Assembly: GCF_000832305.1 (NCBI RefSeq)
Contig: NZ_CP010536.1
Span: 3,658,001-3,722,000 of the forward strand
Origin: Cupriavidus basilensis
Lineage (GTDB): Bacteria > Pseudomonadota > Gammaproteobacteria > Burkholderiales > Burkholderiaceae
Length of the DNA: 64,000 nt
Direction of reading: 5' to 3'
Shown: one piece after another, positions 20,005 to 29,176 of the stretch
Position numbering within the stretch: position 1 is the stretch's first letter
Layout of the letters: each line of letters starts with the position of its first letter
Made by a program: the position numbers and the translations under genes
The notes under the pieces: generated by a model
Seen by the model: the letters and a program-made list of their open reading frames with translations, nothing else
The model's database searches: none
Told to the model about the DNA's origin: nothing

Positions 20005-20502
20005 TTAGAGAATGCCGATCAGCTGGACATCGAACAGGATGGTCTGTCCTGCCAGCGGGTGGTTGAAATCGAACAGCGCCGACGTCGTGCCGATCTCCTT
20101 GAGCACACCGGCGTACTTACCGCCGCCGGGCGCATTGAACTCAACCAGATCGCCCGGCGCGTAGTCCTCTTCAAATGAAGAGTTCTCGCGCAGCGTCGCC
20201 AGCGATACCCGTTGCAGCAGATCGGGGTTGCGCGGGCCAAAAGCGTGCTCCGGCGCCAGCCGGTAAGTCATGCGCTCGCCCTCCGGCATGCCCAGCAGCG
20301 CCTGCTCCAGGGTAGGCGCGAACTGGCCTTGCCCCAGCAGCAGCGTGGCCGGCTTCTCCGCGAAGGTACTGACGATCTCAGTGCCATTCTCCATGGAGAT
20401 GCTGTAGTGAAGGGTCAGGAAGGAGTCCGCCTGCACGGTCTTGCGGCGATCCGCGGCGCCGTCCCCATCCTTCGGGCCGGAAGCAAAAGTTTGCAAAGTC
20501 AT
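20005..20502 (-). CDS. fkpB: FKBP-type peptidyl-prolyl isomerase, SlpA/FkpB type
   Basis: 165 residues. It resembles the FKBP/SlyD-like prolyl isomerases usually found directly upstream of ispH. Recognisable parts are [42 protein letters not shown] and the inserted-flap region near [19 protein letters not shown], ending in [17 protein letters not shown]. No signal peptide, so cytoplasmic. The N-terminal 25 residues are extra compared with E. coli FkpB. A folding role is inferred from family. Confidence 0.9.
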   Translation of the reverse strand: MTLQTFASGPKDGDGAADRRKTVQADSFLTLHYSISMENGTEIVSTFAEKPATLLLGQGQFAPTLEQALLGMPEGERMTYRLAPEHAFGPRNPDLLQRVSLATLRENSSFEEDYAPGDLVEFNAPGGGKYAGVLKEIGTTSALFDFNHPLAGQTILFDVQLIGIL

Positions 20503-20592
20503 AGGTGCTCAACCAGTCAATAACCCGTATTGTAAGCGACTCGACCGAGCGCCGCCTTGTCCTCGGTGCCATTGTTCCGAGGGGATCGTGCC

Positions 20593-21267
20593 ATGCGCAT
20601 TACGGATTGGCCCAGCAGCGAGCGGCCACGCGAAAAACTGCTGAGCAGCGGGGCCGCTTCGCTCTCGGACGCCGAACTGCTCGCCGTGTTCCTGCGCGTG
20701 GGCGTAGCCGGAAAAAGTGCCGTTGACGTCGCCCGTGAGCTGCTGAACGATTTCGGCACGCTCAGCAGCCTGTTTGCGGCGGACGCCGGGCAACTGGCAC
20801 GCGTCAAAGGCGTTGGCAGCGCCAAGTACACACAGTTGCAGGCGGCCCGCGAGCTGACCCGGCGCGCGCTGGGCGAGCAACTGCAATTGCCCGGGGCGCT
20901 GGATTCCCCAACGGCGGTGCGCGACTACCTGCGCCTGTCACTGGCGGGACTGACTTACGAGGCGTTCCTGTGCCTGTTCCTGGACGCGCGCAACCGCCTG
21001 CTCGCCAGCGAGGAGCTGTTTCGCGGCACGCTGACCCAGACCAGCGTCTATCCGCGCGAAGTTGCCCGCAAGGCACTTGCCTATAACGCTGCGGCAGTCA
21101 TCGTCGCGCACAACCACCCGTCGGGAAACACCACGCCCAGCGCCTCCGATCTCACCATGACCCGCTCGCTGTCGCGCTCCCTGGCCCTGATCGACGTGCA
21201 AGTTCTTGACCATTTCATCGTCGCAGGTAGTAACATCCACTCCTTCGCCGAACACGGCCAGCTGTGA
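20593..21267 (+). CDS. radC: RadC/YeeS-type JAMM-domain protein
   Basis: 224 residues. An N-terminal helix-hairpin-helix part ([20 protein letters not shown] near residues 70-90) precedes a JAB1/MPN metallo-domain with the zinc motif [14 protein letters not shown]. RadC was once linked to DNA repair, but its biochemical role is not settled. The ATG at 20593 starts [17 protein letters not shown], the conserved N-terminus; an ATG 12 codons upstream lacks similarity. It is divergent from fkpB and precedes rpmB. Confidence 0.92.
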   Translation: MRITDWPSSERPREKLLSSGAASLSDAELLAVFLRVGVAGKSAVDVARELLNDFGTLSSLFAADAGQLARVKGVGSAKYTQLQAARELTRRALGEQLQLPGALDSPTAVRDYLRLSLAGLTYEAFLCLFLDARNRLLASEELFRGTLTQTSVYPREVARKALAYNAAAVIVAHNHPSGNTTPSASDLTMTRSLSRSLALIDVQVLDHFIVAGSNIHSFAEHGQL

Positions 21268-21339
21268 TGCAAGATGCGATGCGCGTTGTGATGCGCACCG
21301 CACGGATGCACACCCCTGAACGGTAAACGAGGGAAAGCA

Positions 21340-21369
21340 TTGATTCACCAGTGCCTTCCAGGCTATAAT
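21340..21369 (+). promoter_or_regulatory. Sigma-70 promoter of rpmB-rpmG
   Basis: TTGATT (21340-21345), an 18-base spacer and a consensus TATAAT (21364-21369). It gives a leader of about 90 bases before rpmB, as expected for ribosomal protein genes. Confidence 0.75.
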
Positions 21370-21467
21370 GCTCGTTTGCTGAAGTCTCAACCGCTGCAGT
21401 CCGGGCCAGCGCGCCTTTTGTTGATCTGTTGCGAACATTGTCCACGTAGAAGAGTTAGGAGTGCTTC

Positions 21468-21701
21468 ATGGCACGCGTCTGTCAAGTGACCGGGAAAGCG
21501 CCGATGGTCGGCAACAACGTTTCCCACGCAAACAACAAGACCAAGCGTCGTTTTCTGCCCAATCTGCAGAATCGTCGTTTCTTTGTTGAATCGGAAAACC
21601 GCTGGGTGAGCCTGCGCGTCTCGAACGCCGGCCTGCGCCTGATCGACAAGAAAGGCATCGACACCGTGCTCGTGGATCTGCGCGCACGTGGCGAAGTCTA
21701 A
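21468..21701 (+). CDS. rpmB: Ribosomal protein bL28
   Basis: 77 residues, the standard size. [23 protein letters not shown] and [11 protein letters not shown] are unmistakable bL28 sequence. AGGAG stands upstream. It is 13 bp ahead of rpmG in the usual rpmB-rpmG pair. It is a component of the large ribosomal subunit. Confidence 0.98.
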   Translation: MARVCQVTGKAPMVGNNVSHANNKTKRRFLPNLQNRRFFVESENRWVSLRVSNAGLRLIDKKGIDTVLVDLRARGEV

Positions 21702-21714
21702 TTAGGAGCACATC

Positions 21715-21885
21715 ATGGCCAGCAAGGGCGGACGCGATAAAATCAAGTTGGAGTCGACTGCAGGTACGGGTCACTTCTACACGACCACCAAGAACAAGCG
21801 CACGATGCCGGAAAAGATGGAGATCATGAAGTTCGATCCCGTCGCCCGCAAGCACGTGTCGTACAAGGAAACCAAGATCAAGTAA
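21715..21885 (+). CDS. rpmG: Ribosomal protein bL33
   Basis: 56 residues: [15 protein letters not shown] at the start, [15 protein letters not shown] in the middle, [11 protein letters not shown] at the end. It lacks the CxxC zinc-binding pairs, so it is the zinc-independent form. TTAGGAG precedes the ATG. A terminator follows 44 bases after the stop. Confidence 0.98.
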   Translation: MASKGGRDKIKLESTAGTGHFYTTTKNKRTMPEKMEIMKFDPVARKHVSYKETKIK

Positions 21886-21928
21886 TTGATCCTGTCTTCC
21901 GCATGCCGATCGCGCGGCATGTCTGCAG

Positions 21929-21957
21929 AAACCCCGCTCACGCGGGGTTTTTGCTTT
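21929..21957 (+). terminator. Terminator after rpmG
   Basis: AAACCCCGC (21929-21937) pairs with GCGGGGTTT (21942-21950) around a 4-base loop and is followed by TTGCTTTTT. Confidence 0.9.
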
Positions 21958-22103
21958 TTCGGGCAGCATACGCCGCATTGCGCAGCCAACGCCTCTCACC
22001 CCCCGGCTCACGCATGGCTTGCCTGCCCACGCAAGCCCGCTGGCGGTGTACACTTTCCAGCTTTCCTGCCTCCCGACCGCGCGCCGCGCGTGTCTCTCGC
22101 ACC

Positions 22104-23702
22104 ATGAACTTCGATGTCGCCATTGTCGGCAGCGGACTGGCCGGTCTGACGGTCGCGCTGCAACTGGCCGACACCCATCGGGTTGTCATCATTTGCAAAC
22201 GTGCCATGACGCAAGGTGCCAGCGACTGGGCCCAGGGCGGTATTGCCGCGGTCCTGGACTCAGGCGACAGCCACGATGAGCATACGCAGGACACCCTGGT
22301 GGCAGGCGCCGGCCTTTGCGATGACAGCGCCACGCGCTATATCGTCGAGCAAGGGCGCGAAGCGATCCAGTGGCTGATCGACCGCGGCGTGCCGTTCACC
22401 CGCGATGACCAGGCAGAACTCGGCTTCCACCTCACGCGTGAAGGCGGCCATAGCCGTCGGCGCATCATCCACGCGGCGGACGCTACCGGCCATGCCGTCG
22501 TGTCCACGTTGAGCGAGCAGGCGCGCCAGCACCCCAATATCACGATCATCGAGGACCACTTCGCGGTGGACCTGATCACTTCGCGCAAACTTGGCCTGCC
22601 GGGCAACCGCTGTTACGGCCTCTACGTGCTGGAAGACGCCAGTGGCGAAGTGCAGACCATTACCGCCACCCACACCGTGCTGGCGACAGGCGGCGCGGGC
22701 AAGGTCTATCTCTACACCACCAACCCCGACACAGCTACCGGCGACGGCATCGCCATGGCCTGGCGCGCGGGCTGCCGGGTGTCGAACATGGAGTTCATCC
22801 AGTTCCACCCGACCTGCCTGTATCACCCCTACGCCAAGTCTTTCCTGATTTCGGAAGCGGTACGCGGCGAAGGCGGCCTGCTGAAGCTGCCCGATGGCAC
22901 TCGCTTCATGCCGGAGCACGACGAACGCGCCGAACTGGCTCCGCGCGACGTGGTGGCGCGCGCGATCGACTTCGAGATGAAGAAGCGCGGCCTGGATTGC
23001 GTGCACCTGGACATCAGCCACCAACCCGAATCCTTCCTGCGCGAGCACTTCCCGACCATTCACGCGCGGTGCCTGGAACTAGGCATCGACATCGCCCGCG
23101 AGCCCATCCCGGTGGTACCGGCGGCGCACTATACCTGCGGCGGCGTGGTCACCGATACCGCGGGCCGCACCGATCTGGCCAACCTCTACGCCGTGGGCGA
23201 GACCGGCTGCACGGGCCTGCATGGCGCCAACCGCCTGGCCTCCAATTCGCTGCTCGAATGCATGGTGATCGGGCGCGCGGCAGCCCTCGACATTGCGGGA
23301 CAGGACAAGGCCGGCCAACCGGACATTGCCCTGCCCCAATGGGATGAGAGCCGGGTTGCGGATGCCGACGAGGAAGTCGTGGTGTCGCACAATTGGGACG
23401 AACTGCGCCGCATGATGTGGAATTACGTGGGCATCGTGCGCACCAGCAAGCGGCTCGAGCGCGCCCAGCACCGCATCACCCTGCTGCGCGAGGAGATCGC
23501 GGAGTACTACGCCAACTTCCGCGTCACCCGCGACCTGCTGGAGCTGCGTAACCTGGTGGAAGTCGCCTCGTTGATCGTGGATAGCGCGTATTCACGCCAT
23601 GAAAGCCGTGGCTTGCACTTCAGCCGCGACTATCCCGAGACGTTGCCGAAAGCGCTGCCCACGGTGATGCAGCCGGCATTCAAGCGGGAACGGGCGAAGT
23701 AA
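22104..23702 (+). CDS. nadB: L-aspartate oxidase
   Basis: 532 residues, normal for NadB. It oxidises L-aspartate to iminoaspartate with FAD, the first step of de novo NAD synthesis. The FAD-binding start is [13 protein letters not shown] at about 7-19; [33 protein letters not shown] active-site residues, and [16 protein letters not shown] near 370-385 are all present. The ATG at 22104 begins [11 protein letters not shown]; upstream in-frame sequence has no similarity. It converges on nadC-nadA, so the three NAD genes form two facing units sharing a terminator. Confidence 0.95.
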   Translation: MNFDVAIVGSGLAGLTVALQLADTHRVVIICKRAMTQGASDWAQGGIAAVLDSGDSHDEHTQDTLVAGAGLCDDSATRYIVEQGREAIQWLIDRGVPFTRDDQAELGFHLTREGGHSRRRIIHAADATGHAVVSTLSEQARQHPNITIIEDHFAVDLITSRKLGLPGNRCYGLYVLEDASGEVQTITATHTVLATGGAGKVYLYTTNPDTATGDGIAMAWRAGCRVSNMEFIQFHPTCLYHPYAKSFLISEAVRGEGGLLKLPDGTRFMPEHDERAELAPRDVVARAIDFEMKKRGLDCVHLDISHQPESFLREHFPTIHARCLELGIDIAREPIPVVPAAHYTCGGVVTDTAGRTDLANLYAVGETGCTGLHGANRLASNSLLECMVIGRAAALDIAGQDKAGQPDIALPQWDESRVADADEEVVVSHNWDELRRMMWNYVGIVRTSKRLERAQHRITLLREEIAEYYANFRVTRDLLELRNLVEVASLIVDSAYSRHESRGLHFSRDYPETLPKALPTVMQPAFKRERAK

Positions 23703-23719
23703 GCCCGCGCCTGGGTCTC

Positions 23720-23759
23720 GCCATGAAAAAAGCGCGCCAAGGCGCGCTATTTTCATGGC
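23720..23759. terminator. Bidirectional terminator between nadB and nadC
   Basis: A 40-bp nearly perfect palindrome (18 of 19 pairs, 2-base centre). The arms run GCCATGAAAA, then AGCGCGCC; the right half mirrors this with a T run. A and T runs on either side suit both convergent units. Confidence 0.85.
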
Positions 23760-23773
23760 CCGAGCAATCCCGC

Positions 23774-24679
23774 TTACTCGATGATCCGCAACGAATAATC
23801 GGTCGCGCGCACATCCTTGGTCAGTGCCCCCACGGAGATCCGGTCCACCCCGGTTTCCGCAAAAGCACGGATCGTATCCGCGCTGACCCCGCCCGAGACC
23901 TCCAGCAAGGCACGCCCGGCATTGATACGCACCGCATCGCGCATCATCGCCTCGGTAAAATTATCGATCAGGATCGACTTCGCGCCGGCTGCCAATGCCT
24001 CTTCCAACTCGGCCAGGCTTTCCACCTCGACCTGGACCGACACACCGGCTTCCAGCGCGGTCGCGGCCTGCATGGCGGCGGTGATGCTGCCGGCCGCGGC
24101 AATGTGGTTTTCCTTGATCAGGATGCCGTCGTACAACGCCAGGCGCTGGTTGTCGCCACCACCGACCCTGACCGCGTACTTCTGCGCCAGGCGCAGGCCC
24201 GGCAACGTCTTGCGGGTATCGAGCACGCGCGCCCGGGTGCCTTCGACAAGGTCAGCATAGCGGCGCGTGGCGGTCGCCACGCCGGACAGCAACTGCAGGA
24301 AATTCAGCGACGGCCGCTCCGCGGTCAGCAGCGAACGGGCCGGGCCGGTGATCTCGCAGACCACCGAGTCCGGCGCCATGCGGGCACCCTCGGCCTGCTT
24401 CCAGACGACCTGCAGCGCGGGATCGACCGCGCGCATGGATGCGTCGAACCACGGCTGGCCGCACAGCACGGCTTGCTCGCGCACGATCACGCGTGCGCGA
24501 GCCGGCTTGCCGGCGGGCACCAGCATGCCGGTCAGGTCGCCGCTGCCGACATCTTCGGCAATCGCTGCGCTGACATTGGCCTGGAGCGCCGCGGCAAGCG
24601 CCGGGCCGTAGCTGTCGAAGAGAGCGTTGCGGCTCGAATTCACGGTATTCACGGTATTCACATTTGGATTGCTGCTCAT
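23774..24679 (-). CDS. nadC: Nicotinate-nucleotide pyrophosphorylase (carboxylating)
   Basis: 301 residues. It joins quinolinate and PRPP to nicotinate mononucleotide. Conserved blocks are [55 protein letters not shown] catalytic stretch, and [14 protein letters not shown] followed by LEVSGGV. The first 20 residues are an odd Asn/Val/Thr-rich segment encoded by a 9-bp tandem repeat. The ATG overlaps the nadA stop by four bases. Confidence 0.95.
   Translation of the reverse strand: MSSNPNVNTVNTVNSSRNALFDSYGPALAAALQANVSAAIAEDVGSGDLTGMLVPAGKPARARVIVREQAVLCGQPWFDASMRAVDPALQVVWKQAEGARMAPDSVVCEITGPARSLLTAERPSLNFLQLLSGVATATRRYADLVEGTRARVLDTRKTLPGLRLAQKYAVRVGGGDNQRLALYDGILIKENHIAAAGSITAAMQAATALEAGVSVQVEVESLAELEEALAAGAKSILIDNFTEAMMRDAVRINAGRALLEVSGGVSADTIRAFAETGVDRISVGALTKDVRATDYSLRIIE
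24638..24664. repeat. Three 9-bp tandem repeats in the 5' end of nadC
   Basis: Written on the + strand, ATTCACGGT occurs twice in tandem followed by ATTCACATT. In nadC it encodes the repeated N-V-N-T-V-N-T-V-N near residues 5-13. Being a multiple of three, a change in copy number would keep the frame. Confidence 0.7.
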
Positions 24680-25827
24680 GCCGGGCCGATTCCCTTGAAC
24701 AAGGCCTGTTCGCTCGCCAGGTCGGCCTTGGGCCGCACATTGGCCTTTTGCTGCGCGGCGAAGTCGAGCATGCGATCGATGCAGGTCACGGCCTGGCGGC
24801 CGATGTCCGCGTCGACATGGATTTCGTTATGACCGTTCTCCAGCACTTCGGCCAGATTGGTCAGTGCGTTCATCGCCATCCAGGGGCAGTGCGCGCAACT
24901 CTTGCAGGTCGCGCTGTTGCCGGCAGTGGGGGCTTCGATGAAATGCTTGTCGGGCGCGGCCAGGCGCATCTTGTGCAGGATGCCATTGTCGGTCGCGACG
25001 ATGAACTCGCGCGCGTCCAGCTCCTTTACCGCCGCGATCAGTTGCGAAGTCGAGCCCACCACATCGGCCTGCTCGACCACATTGGCCGGCGACTCCGGAT
25101 GCACCAGGATCTTGGCATTGGGAAACTCCCGGCGCAGCAGGTCAAGTTCGATGCCCTTGAACTCGTCATGCACCAGGCAGGAACCTTGCCACAAGAGCAT
25201 GTCGGCGCCGGTCTGCTTCTGGATATAGCCGCCCAGGTGCTTGTCCGGGGCCCACAGGATCTTTTCGCCGCGCGCGTGCAGGTGCTCGACAATCTTCAGG
25301 CCAATGCTCGAGGTCACCATCCAGTCGGCACGCGCCTTCACGGCGGCGCTGGTGTTGGCATAGACCACCACCGTGCGATCGGGATGCGCGTCGCAGAACG
25401 CGGCGAATTCGTCGGACGGGCAACCCAGGTCAAGCGAGCAGGTCGCGTCCAGGTCGGGCATCAGCACGGTCTTTTCCGGGCTGAGGATCTTTGCGGTCTC
25501 GCCCATGAAGCGAACCCCCGCCACCACCAACGTCTTGGCCGGATGATCGCGGCCAAAGCGCGCCATCTCCAGCGAGTCCGACACGCAGCCGCCGGTTTCC
25601 TCGGCCAGGTCCTGCAGGTCGGCATCGACGTAATAGTGCGCGACAAGCACCGCATTGCGTTGCTTCAGCAGGGTCTTGATACGCGCTTTGAGCGCCGTGC
25701 GCTCCTGCGCCGACAGCACAGGAGGCACTTTGGCCCAGGCGTGGGCGACACAGCTGCCGCCCTCGGGGGACTCCGTCGAGAGGTTCGGCTTTTCGAACTC
25801 GACGGCTTTGATCGTTTGGGGGGTCAT
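24676..25827 (-). CDS. nadA: Quinolinate synthase A
   Basis: 383 residues. This 4Fe-4S enzyme condenses iminoaspartate with dihydroxyacetone phosphate to quinolinate. Recognisable parts are [59 protein letters not shown] (one cluster ligand), [11 protein letters not shown], and [14 protein letters not shown] with a C-terminal ligand. The long form with about 40 extra N-terminal residues matches other Burkholderiales. It overlaps nadC by four bases and lies downstream of the desaturase terminator. Confidence 0.96.
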   Translation of the reverse strand: MTPQTIKAVEFEKPNLSTESPEGGSCVAHAWAKVPPVLSAQERTALKARIKTLLKQRNAVLVAHYYVDADLQDLAEETGGCVSDSLEMARFGRDHPAKTLVVAGVRFMGETAKILSPEKTVLMPDLDATCSLDLGCPSDEFAAFCDAHPDRTVVVYANTSAAVKARADWMVTSSIGLKIVEHLHARGEKILWAPDKHLGGYIQKQTGADMLLWQGSCLVHDEFKGIELDLLRREFPNAKILVHPESPANVVEQADVVGSTSQLIAAVKELDAREFIVATDNGILHKMRLAAPDKHFIEAPTAGNSATCKSCAHCPWMAMNALTNLAEVLENGHNEIHVDADIGRQAVTCIDRMLDFAAQQKANVRPKADLASEQALFKGIGPA

Positions 25828-25916
25828 CTCCGATACTCCTCTTGGACAGCGTGCCTCGGAATTCCGCCTGGAATCCGCTATCGCTGCTGGCCCTGATATT
25901 GGGGGAGTCTAGCGAA

Positions 25917-25946
25917 AACAAAAGCCCCGCCAGAGGCGGGGCTTTT
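25917..25946 (-). terminator. Terminator of the desaturase gene
   Basis: AAAAGCCCCGCC (25920-25931) pairs with GGCGGGGCTTTT (25935-25946) around AGA. On the leftward strand the stem runs into TTTTG. It separates the desaturase from nadA. Confidence 0.9.
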
Positions 25947-25995
25947 GGGCGATCTAAATTGTATCAGGCCACGCCAGCTCGGGCATCAGCCCGCA

Positions 25996-27186
25996 TCAGG
26001 CGTAACGACGCAGGCGCAGCGAGAAATCGTGCAGTGCCTGGATGCCGCTGGCCTCGGCGCGGTGGCACCAGGCCTGCAGCTGCGCCAGCAACTGTTCGCG
26101 CGTCAGGTTGGAGCGGCCCCAGATCGCGGCCAGCTCGCGGCGCATTTCCACGAAGGTATGCAGCGACTTGTTCTGCTCCACGATGCTGGCCAGTTGCTGG
26201 CGCTGCGGATCGGCCAGCTTGGCTTCTTCGCGGTGGAACCACTTGCGAGCCGGCTTGAAGCTGCTGTACTCGGCCACGCGGGCTTCCTTCAGCTTCTCCA
26301 GTTCCTGCTTGTAGGCGCTCTTGACCGCCTTGGCATAGCGCGCCATCACGTCATAGCGATTGGCAATGATGGCTTCCAGCGTGTTGTGGTCAACCGGGCG
26401 GGCATCCACCAGGCGCGCCTTCGGCGGGGTCTTCTTGACCTTGGCCAGGCCAACCGCCTGCATGGCGCGGATGTAGCCCCAGCCGATATCGAACTCGTAC
26501 CACTTGATCGAGAACTTGGCCGACGTCGGGTAGGTGTGGTGGTTGTTGTGCAGTTCTTCGCCACCGATGATGATGCCCCACGGCGAGACATTGGTCGAAG
26601 CGTCCTCGCAATCGTAATTGCGATAGCCCCACCAGTGGCCCAGGCCATTGATGATGCCGGCGGCGTGGATCGGGATCCACAGCATCTGCACGGCCCACAC
26701 GCTCAGGCCGATCACGCCGAACAGGGCGACGTCGATGATCAGCATCAGGCCAACGCCTTGCCAGCCAAAGCGCGAGTAGACATTGCGCTCGACCCAGTCG
26801 TCAGGCGTGCCATGACCGAACTTGGTAATGGTTTCCTTGTTCTTGGACTCGGCGCGATACAGTTCCGCGCCTTCCAGCAGCACCTTGCGGATGCCACGGG
26901 TCTGCGGGCTGTGAGGATCGTCTTCGGTCTCGCACTTGGCGTGGTGCTTGCGGTGGATGGCGGTCCACTCTTTGGTGACCATGCCGGTGGTCAGCCATAG
27001 CCAGCCACGGAAGAAATGCGAAACGATAGGATGCAGGTCCAGCGACCGGTGCGCCATGCAGCGGTGCAGGTAGATGGTTACGCCCGCGATGGTGATGTGC
27101 GTCACCACGAGGGTGTAGATCACAATCTCCCACCAGGACCAGTTGGCGAGGCCGTTAGCGGCCCAGTCAAGAATAGTGTCGAACAA
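25996..27186 (-). CDS. Acyl-CoA/acyl-lipid desaturase with ISL3-transposase-like C-terminal tail
   Basis: 396 residues. The N-terminal 250 residues form a membrane desaturase with the three histidine boxes HRCMAHR (41-47), HRKHH (78-82) and HNNHH (213-217) and four hydrophobic stretches; it should introduce a double bond (delta-9 class) into acyl chains for membrane fluidity. Residues about 275-396 are not desaturase-like: the pattern RYDVMARYAKAV, then QQLASIVEQNKSLHTF, ELAAIW, QAWCHRAEASGIQAL and DFSLRLRRY follows the C-terminus of ISL3-family transposases. The start is TTG at 27186 with GGAG upstream; no ATG fits. It is a single-gene unit. Confidence 0.9.
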   Translation of the reverse strand: MFDTILDWAANGLANWSWWEIVIYTLVVTHITIAGVTIYLHRCMAHRSLDLHPIVSHFFRGWLWLTTGMVTKEWTAIHRKHHAKCETEDDPHSPQTRGIRKVLLEGAELYRAESKNKETITKFGHGTPDDWVERNVYSRFGWQGVGLMLIIDVALFGVIGLSVWAVQMLWIPIHAAGIINGLGHWWGYRNYDCEDASTNVSPWGIIIGGEELHNNHHTYPTSAKFSIKWYEFDIGWGYIRAMQAVGLAKVKKTPPKARLVDARPVDHNTLEAIIANRYDVMARYAKAVKSAYKQELEKLKEARVAEYSSFKPARKWFHREEAKLADPQRQQLASIVEQNKSLHTFVEMRRELAAIWGRSNLTREQLLAQLQAWCHRAEASGIQALHDFSLRLRRYA

Positions 27187-27585
27187 ACTGTTCTCCGTCG
27201 ATTAAACAGGGGCATTCAGTGCGGCGCGACAGGGCGAGCCGCAAACAAGGTGCAGAAAAAGGACTGCAAATTCAATGATTGCGTCATACGGCGCCTGCCG
27301 GAAACCCCGGCAGACGCCGGAGCCCCCAAGGCACGCGCGCCTGGCGCCATGGGCAAAACTGCTGCCTGCCGGCGGACTGGACACGAGCCGCTGCAATCTG
27401 GCGGCTGTCTGGTGTGGGGCGGGAGGTCGAACAAACTCACCCGAACGAAACGTGCTTTTCGAATGAACCCGCAACTACCTTGGATTCTACCGGAAGCGCA
27501 TCGCGCGGACATCCGCTTTTTCCCTCAGTTTGACGCTAAGCAACACGGATTGTTCCATAAGGTGGCCTAAACGCCCCGTGAACGC
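27187..27585. other. 399-bp intergenic region between mscS and the desaturase gene
   Basis: No gene seen. The only clear structure is a strong hairpin at 27289-27319 (12 of 13 pairs, arms beginning CGGCGCCTGCCGG) without a T tail on either strand. The desaturase promoter must lie here, but I cannot pick boxes with confidence. Confidence 0.5.
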
Positions 27586-28989
27586 TCAGGATGCCGATCC
27601 ACCGAGGGCACCCGGCAGATCGATACGTGCCTCTTGCGCATCTTTTATCGGACCACCATTGCCATCGGCTTCCACTTTCCCCAACACCCGCACCTCGCGC
27701 TGCGGATACGGGATCGAGATGCCATGCTCCCTGAACTTCCGCCATATCGCCCTGTTCATCGCCGATTGCACGCCCAGCTTTCCATTCTGGGGATCGGCGA
27801 TATAGCCAGCAAGCTCGTATTCGATGCCATTGTCGCCGAACAACACCAGAAATGCTGACGGCCCCGGCTGTGGCATCAAGCGCGGGATATCCTGCGCTGC
27901 CTCCACGAGCAGAGCGAGCACCATTTCGGGATCCGCCGCGTAATCTGCCTGCACACGTGTCGCCACGCGCACATGGGTATTGGAGAACGAATGGTTCTGC
28001 ACCGCCTGCGCCACCAATTGCTCGTTCGGCACCAGGGTTTCGCCATCGCCGTTGCGCACCACGGTGTACCGCGTCCGGATCTGCGAAACGATCCCCGTGT
28101 ACTTGTCGACGGTGATCTGGTCACCCAGCTTGACCGAGCGGTCCAGCAAGATGATGAATCCGGAGATGTAGTTGCTGGCGATCTTTTGCAAGCCCAGCCC
28201 CAGGCCAACGCCGAGCGCGCCGCCGAACACGGACAGCACGGTGAGGTCGATGCCGACCAGCGACAGGCTCAGCAACAGGGAAACGAGCAGCAGCAGCGCC
28301 TTTGAGATCCGGGTCAAGACCACTTTCAGGTTGCTGTCCAGCCCGGTCGAGCGCATCAAGCGCTCTTCCAGCCACGAGCCGAACCACATGGCCACCAGCA
28401 CGGTGACCAGGATCCAGACGACGGCCACCAGCGTGTCCGCCAAGCTGATCTTCTGCTTGCCGCCCAGCGAAAAGCGGATATCGTCCATCCAATTCACCAC
28501 ATCCCACAGCAAACCCAGCACATAAAGCGCCATCGCCGCCCAAACCAGGGTCGTCAGCACTTTTTCGACCAGTAGCAGCATGCCGCGCAACTGGTCATTG
28601 CCCGACATCACGCGACGCAGGATGTAAAAGGCAAAATAAAGGAAGGTAATGCCGGAAAGGGGTACCAATGCGAGCCGTAGCACGCTGATGGACATCATCG
28701 GCTCCAGCCCGAAGCGCGCACCCATCACCAGCAGCCAGCCGAACAACGGGAACATGGCGCGTTCCAGGCTGGCAGCGGCGAAACGCAGGGAGAAGCTGGA
28801 TCCGGCGTAGCGGGCTTCGAGGCGCTTGACGATCAATCTGGCCAATGGCCAGGCCACCGCCAGGCAAGCGGCGAGCACCGCCAACTGCCAGATGAAGCCA
28901 GGGCCACCCGCGTCGCGGATCAGGTCATCGAGCATCTTGCCAAAGGCCGGATGCTCGACATGGAGTTCGTTCAGGGAAATGGGGTTCAT
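27586..28989 (-). CDS. Small-conductance mechanosensitive channel, MscS family
   Basis: 467 residues. Several N-terminal hydrophobic spans (about 35-55, 75-95, 105-125, 140-165, 190-210) precede the MscS core: pore helix GGALGVGLGLGLQKIASNYISGF, then LLDRSVKLGDQITVDKYTGIVSQIRTRYTVV-type beta domain and NEQLVAQAVQNHSFSN. It is longer than E. coli MscS (286) and belongs to the larger extended group. It should open on osmotic downshock. It is a single gene with no obvious partner. Confidence 0.92.
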   Translation of the reverse strand: MNPISLNELHVEHPAFGKMLDDLIRDAGGPGFIWQLAVLAACLAVAWPLARLIVKRLEARYAGSSFSLRFAAASLERAMFPLFGWLLVMGARFGLEPMMSISVLRLALVPLSGITFLYFAFYILRRVMSGNDQLRGMLLLVEKVLTTLVWAAMALYVLGLLWDVVNWMDDIRFSLGGKQKISLADTLVAVVWILVTVLVAMWFGSWLEERLMRSTGLDSNLKVVLTRISKALLLLVSLLLSLSLVGIDLTVLSVFGGALGVGLGLGLQKIASNYISGFIILLDRSVKLGDQITVDKYTGIVSQIRTRYTVVRNGDGETLVPNEQLVAQAVQNHSFSNTHVRVATRVQADYAADPEMVLALLVEAAQDIPRLMPQPGPSAFLVLFGDNGIEYELAGYIADPQNGKLGVQSAMNRAIWRKFREHGISIPYPQREVRVLGKVEADGNGGPIKDAQEARIDLPGALGGSAS

Positions 28990-29176
28990 GCTCTGCCGTG
29001 GCTGGCAGGGTCCATCCGGTCAGGATCGGTGGTCCCTGGCAAGGTAAGCGGGACACTGCATGACGTGACTGCATGCCCCGCGGCCAAAAAGTCAGCCATT
29101 CTAGCCGCCCTGCCCCCGCGCGACGCAGGATTGGCGCCGGGCCCGCCGGGCAAACAGGTCAATATGCCGAGCACTG
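28990..29176. other. 187-bp spacer between the hydrolase gene end and mscS
   Basis: No gene or clear hairpin seen. It should carry the mscS promoter on the leftward strand. Confidence 0.4.
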
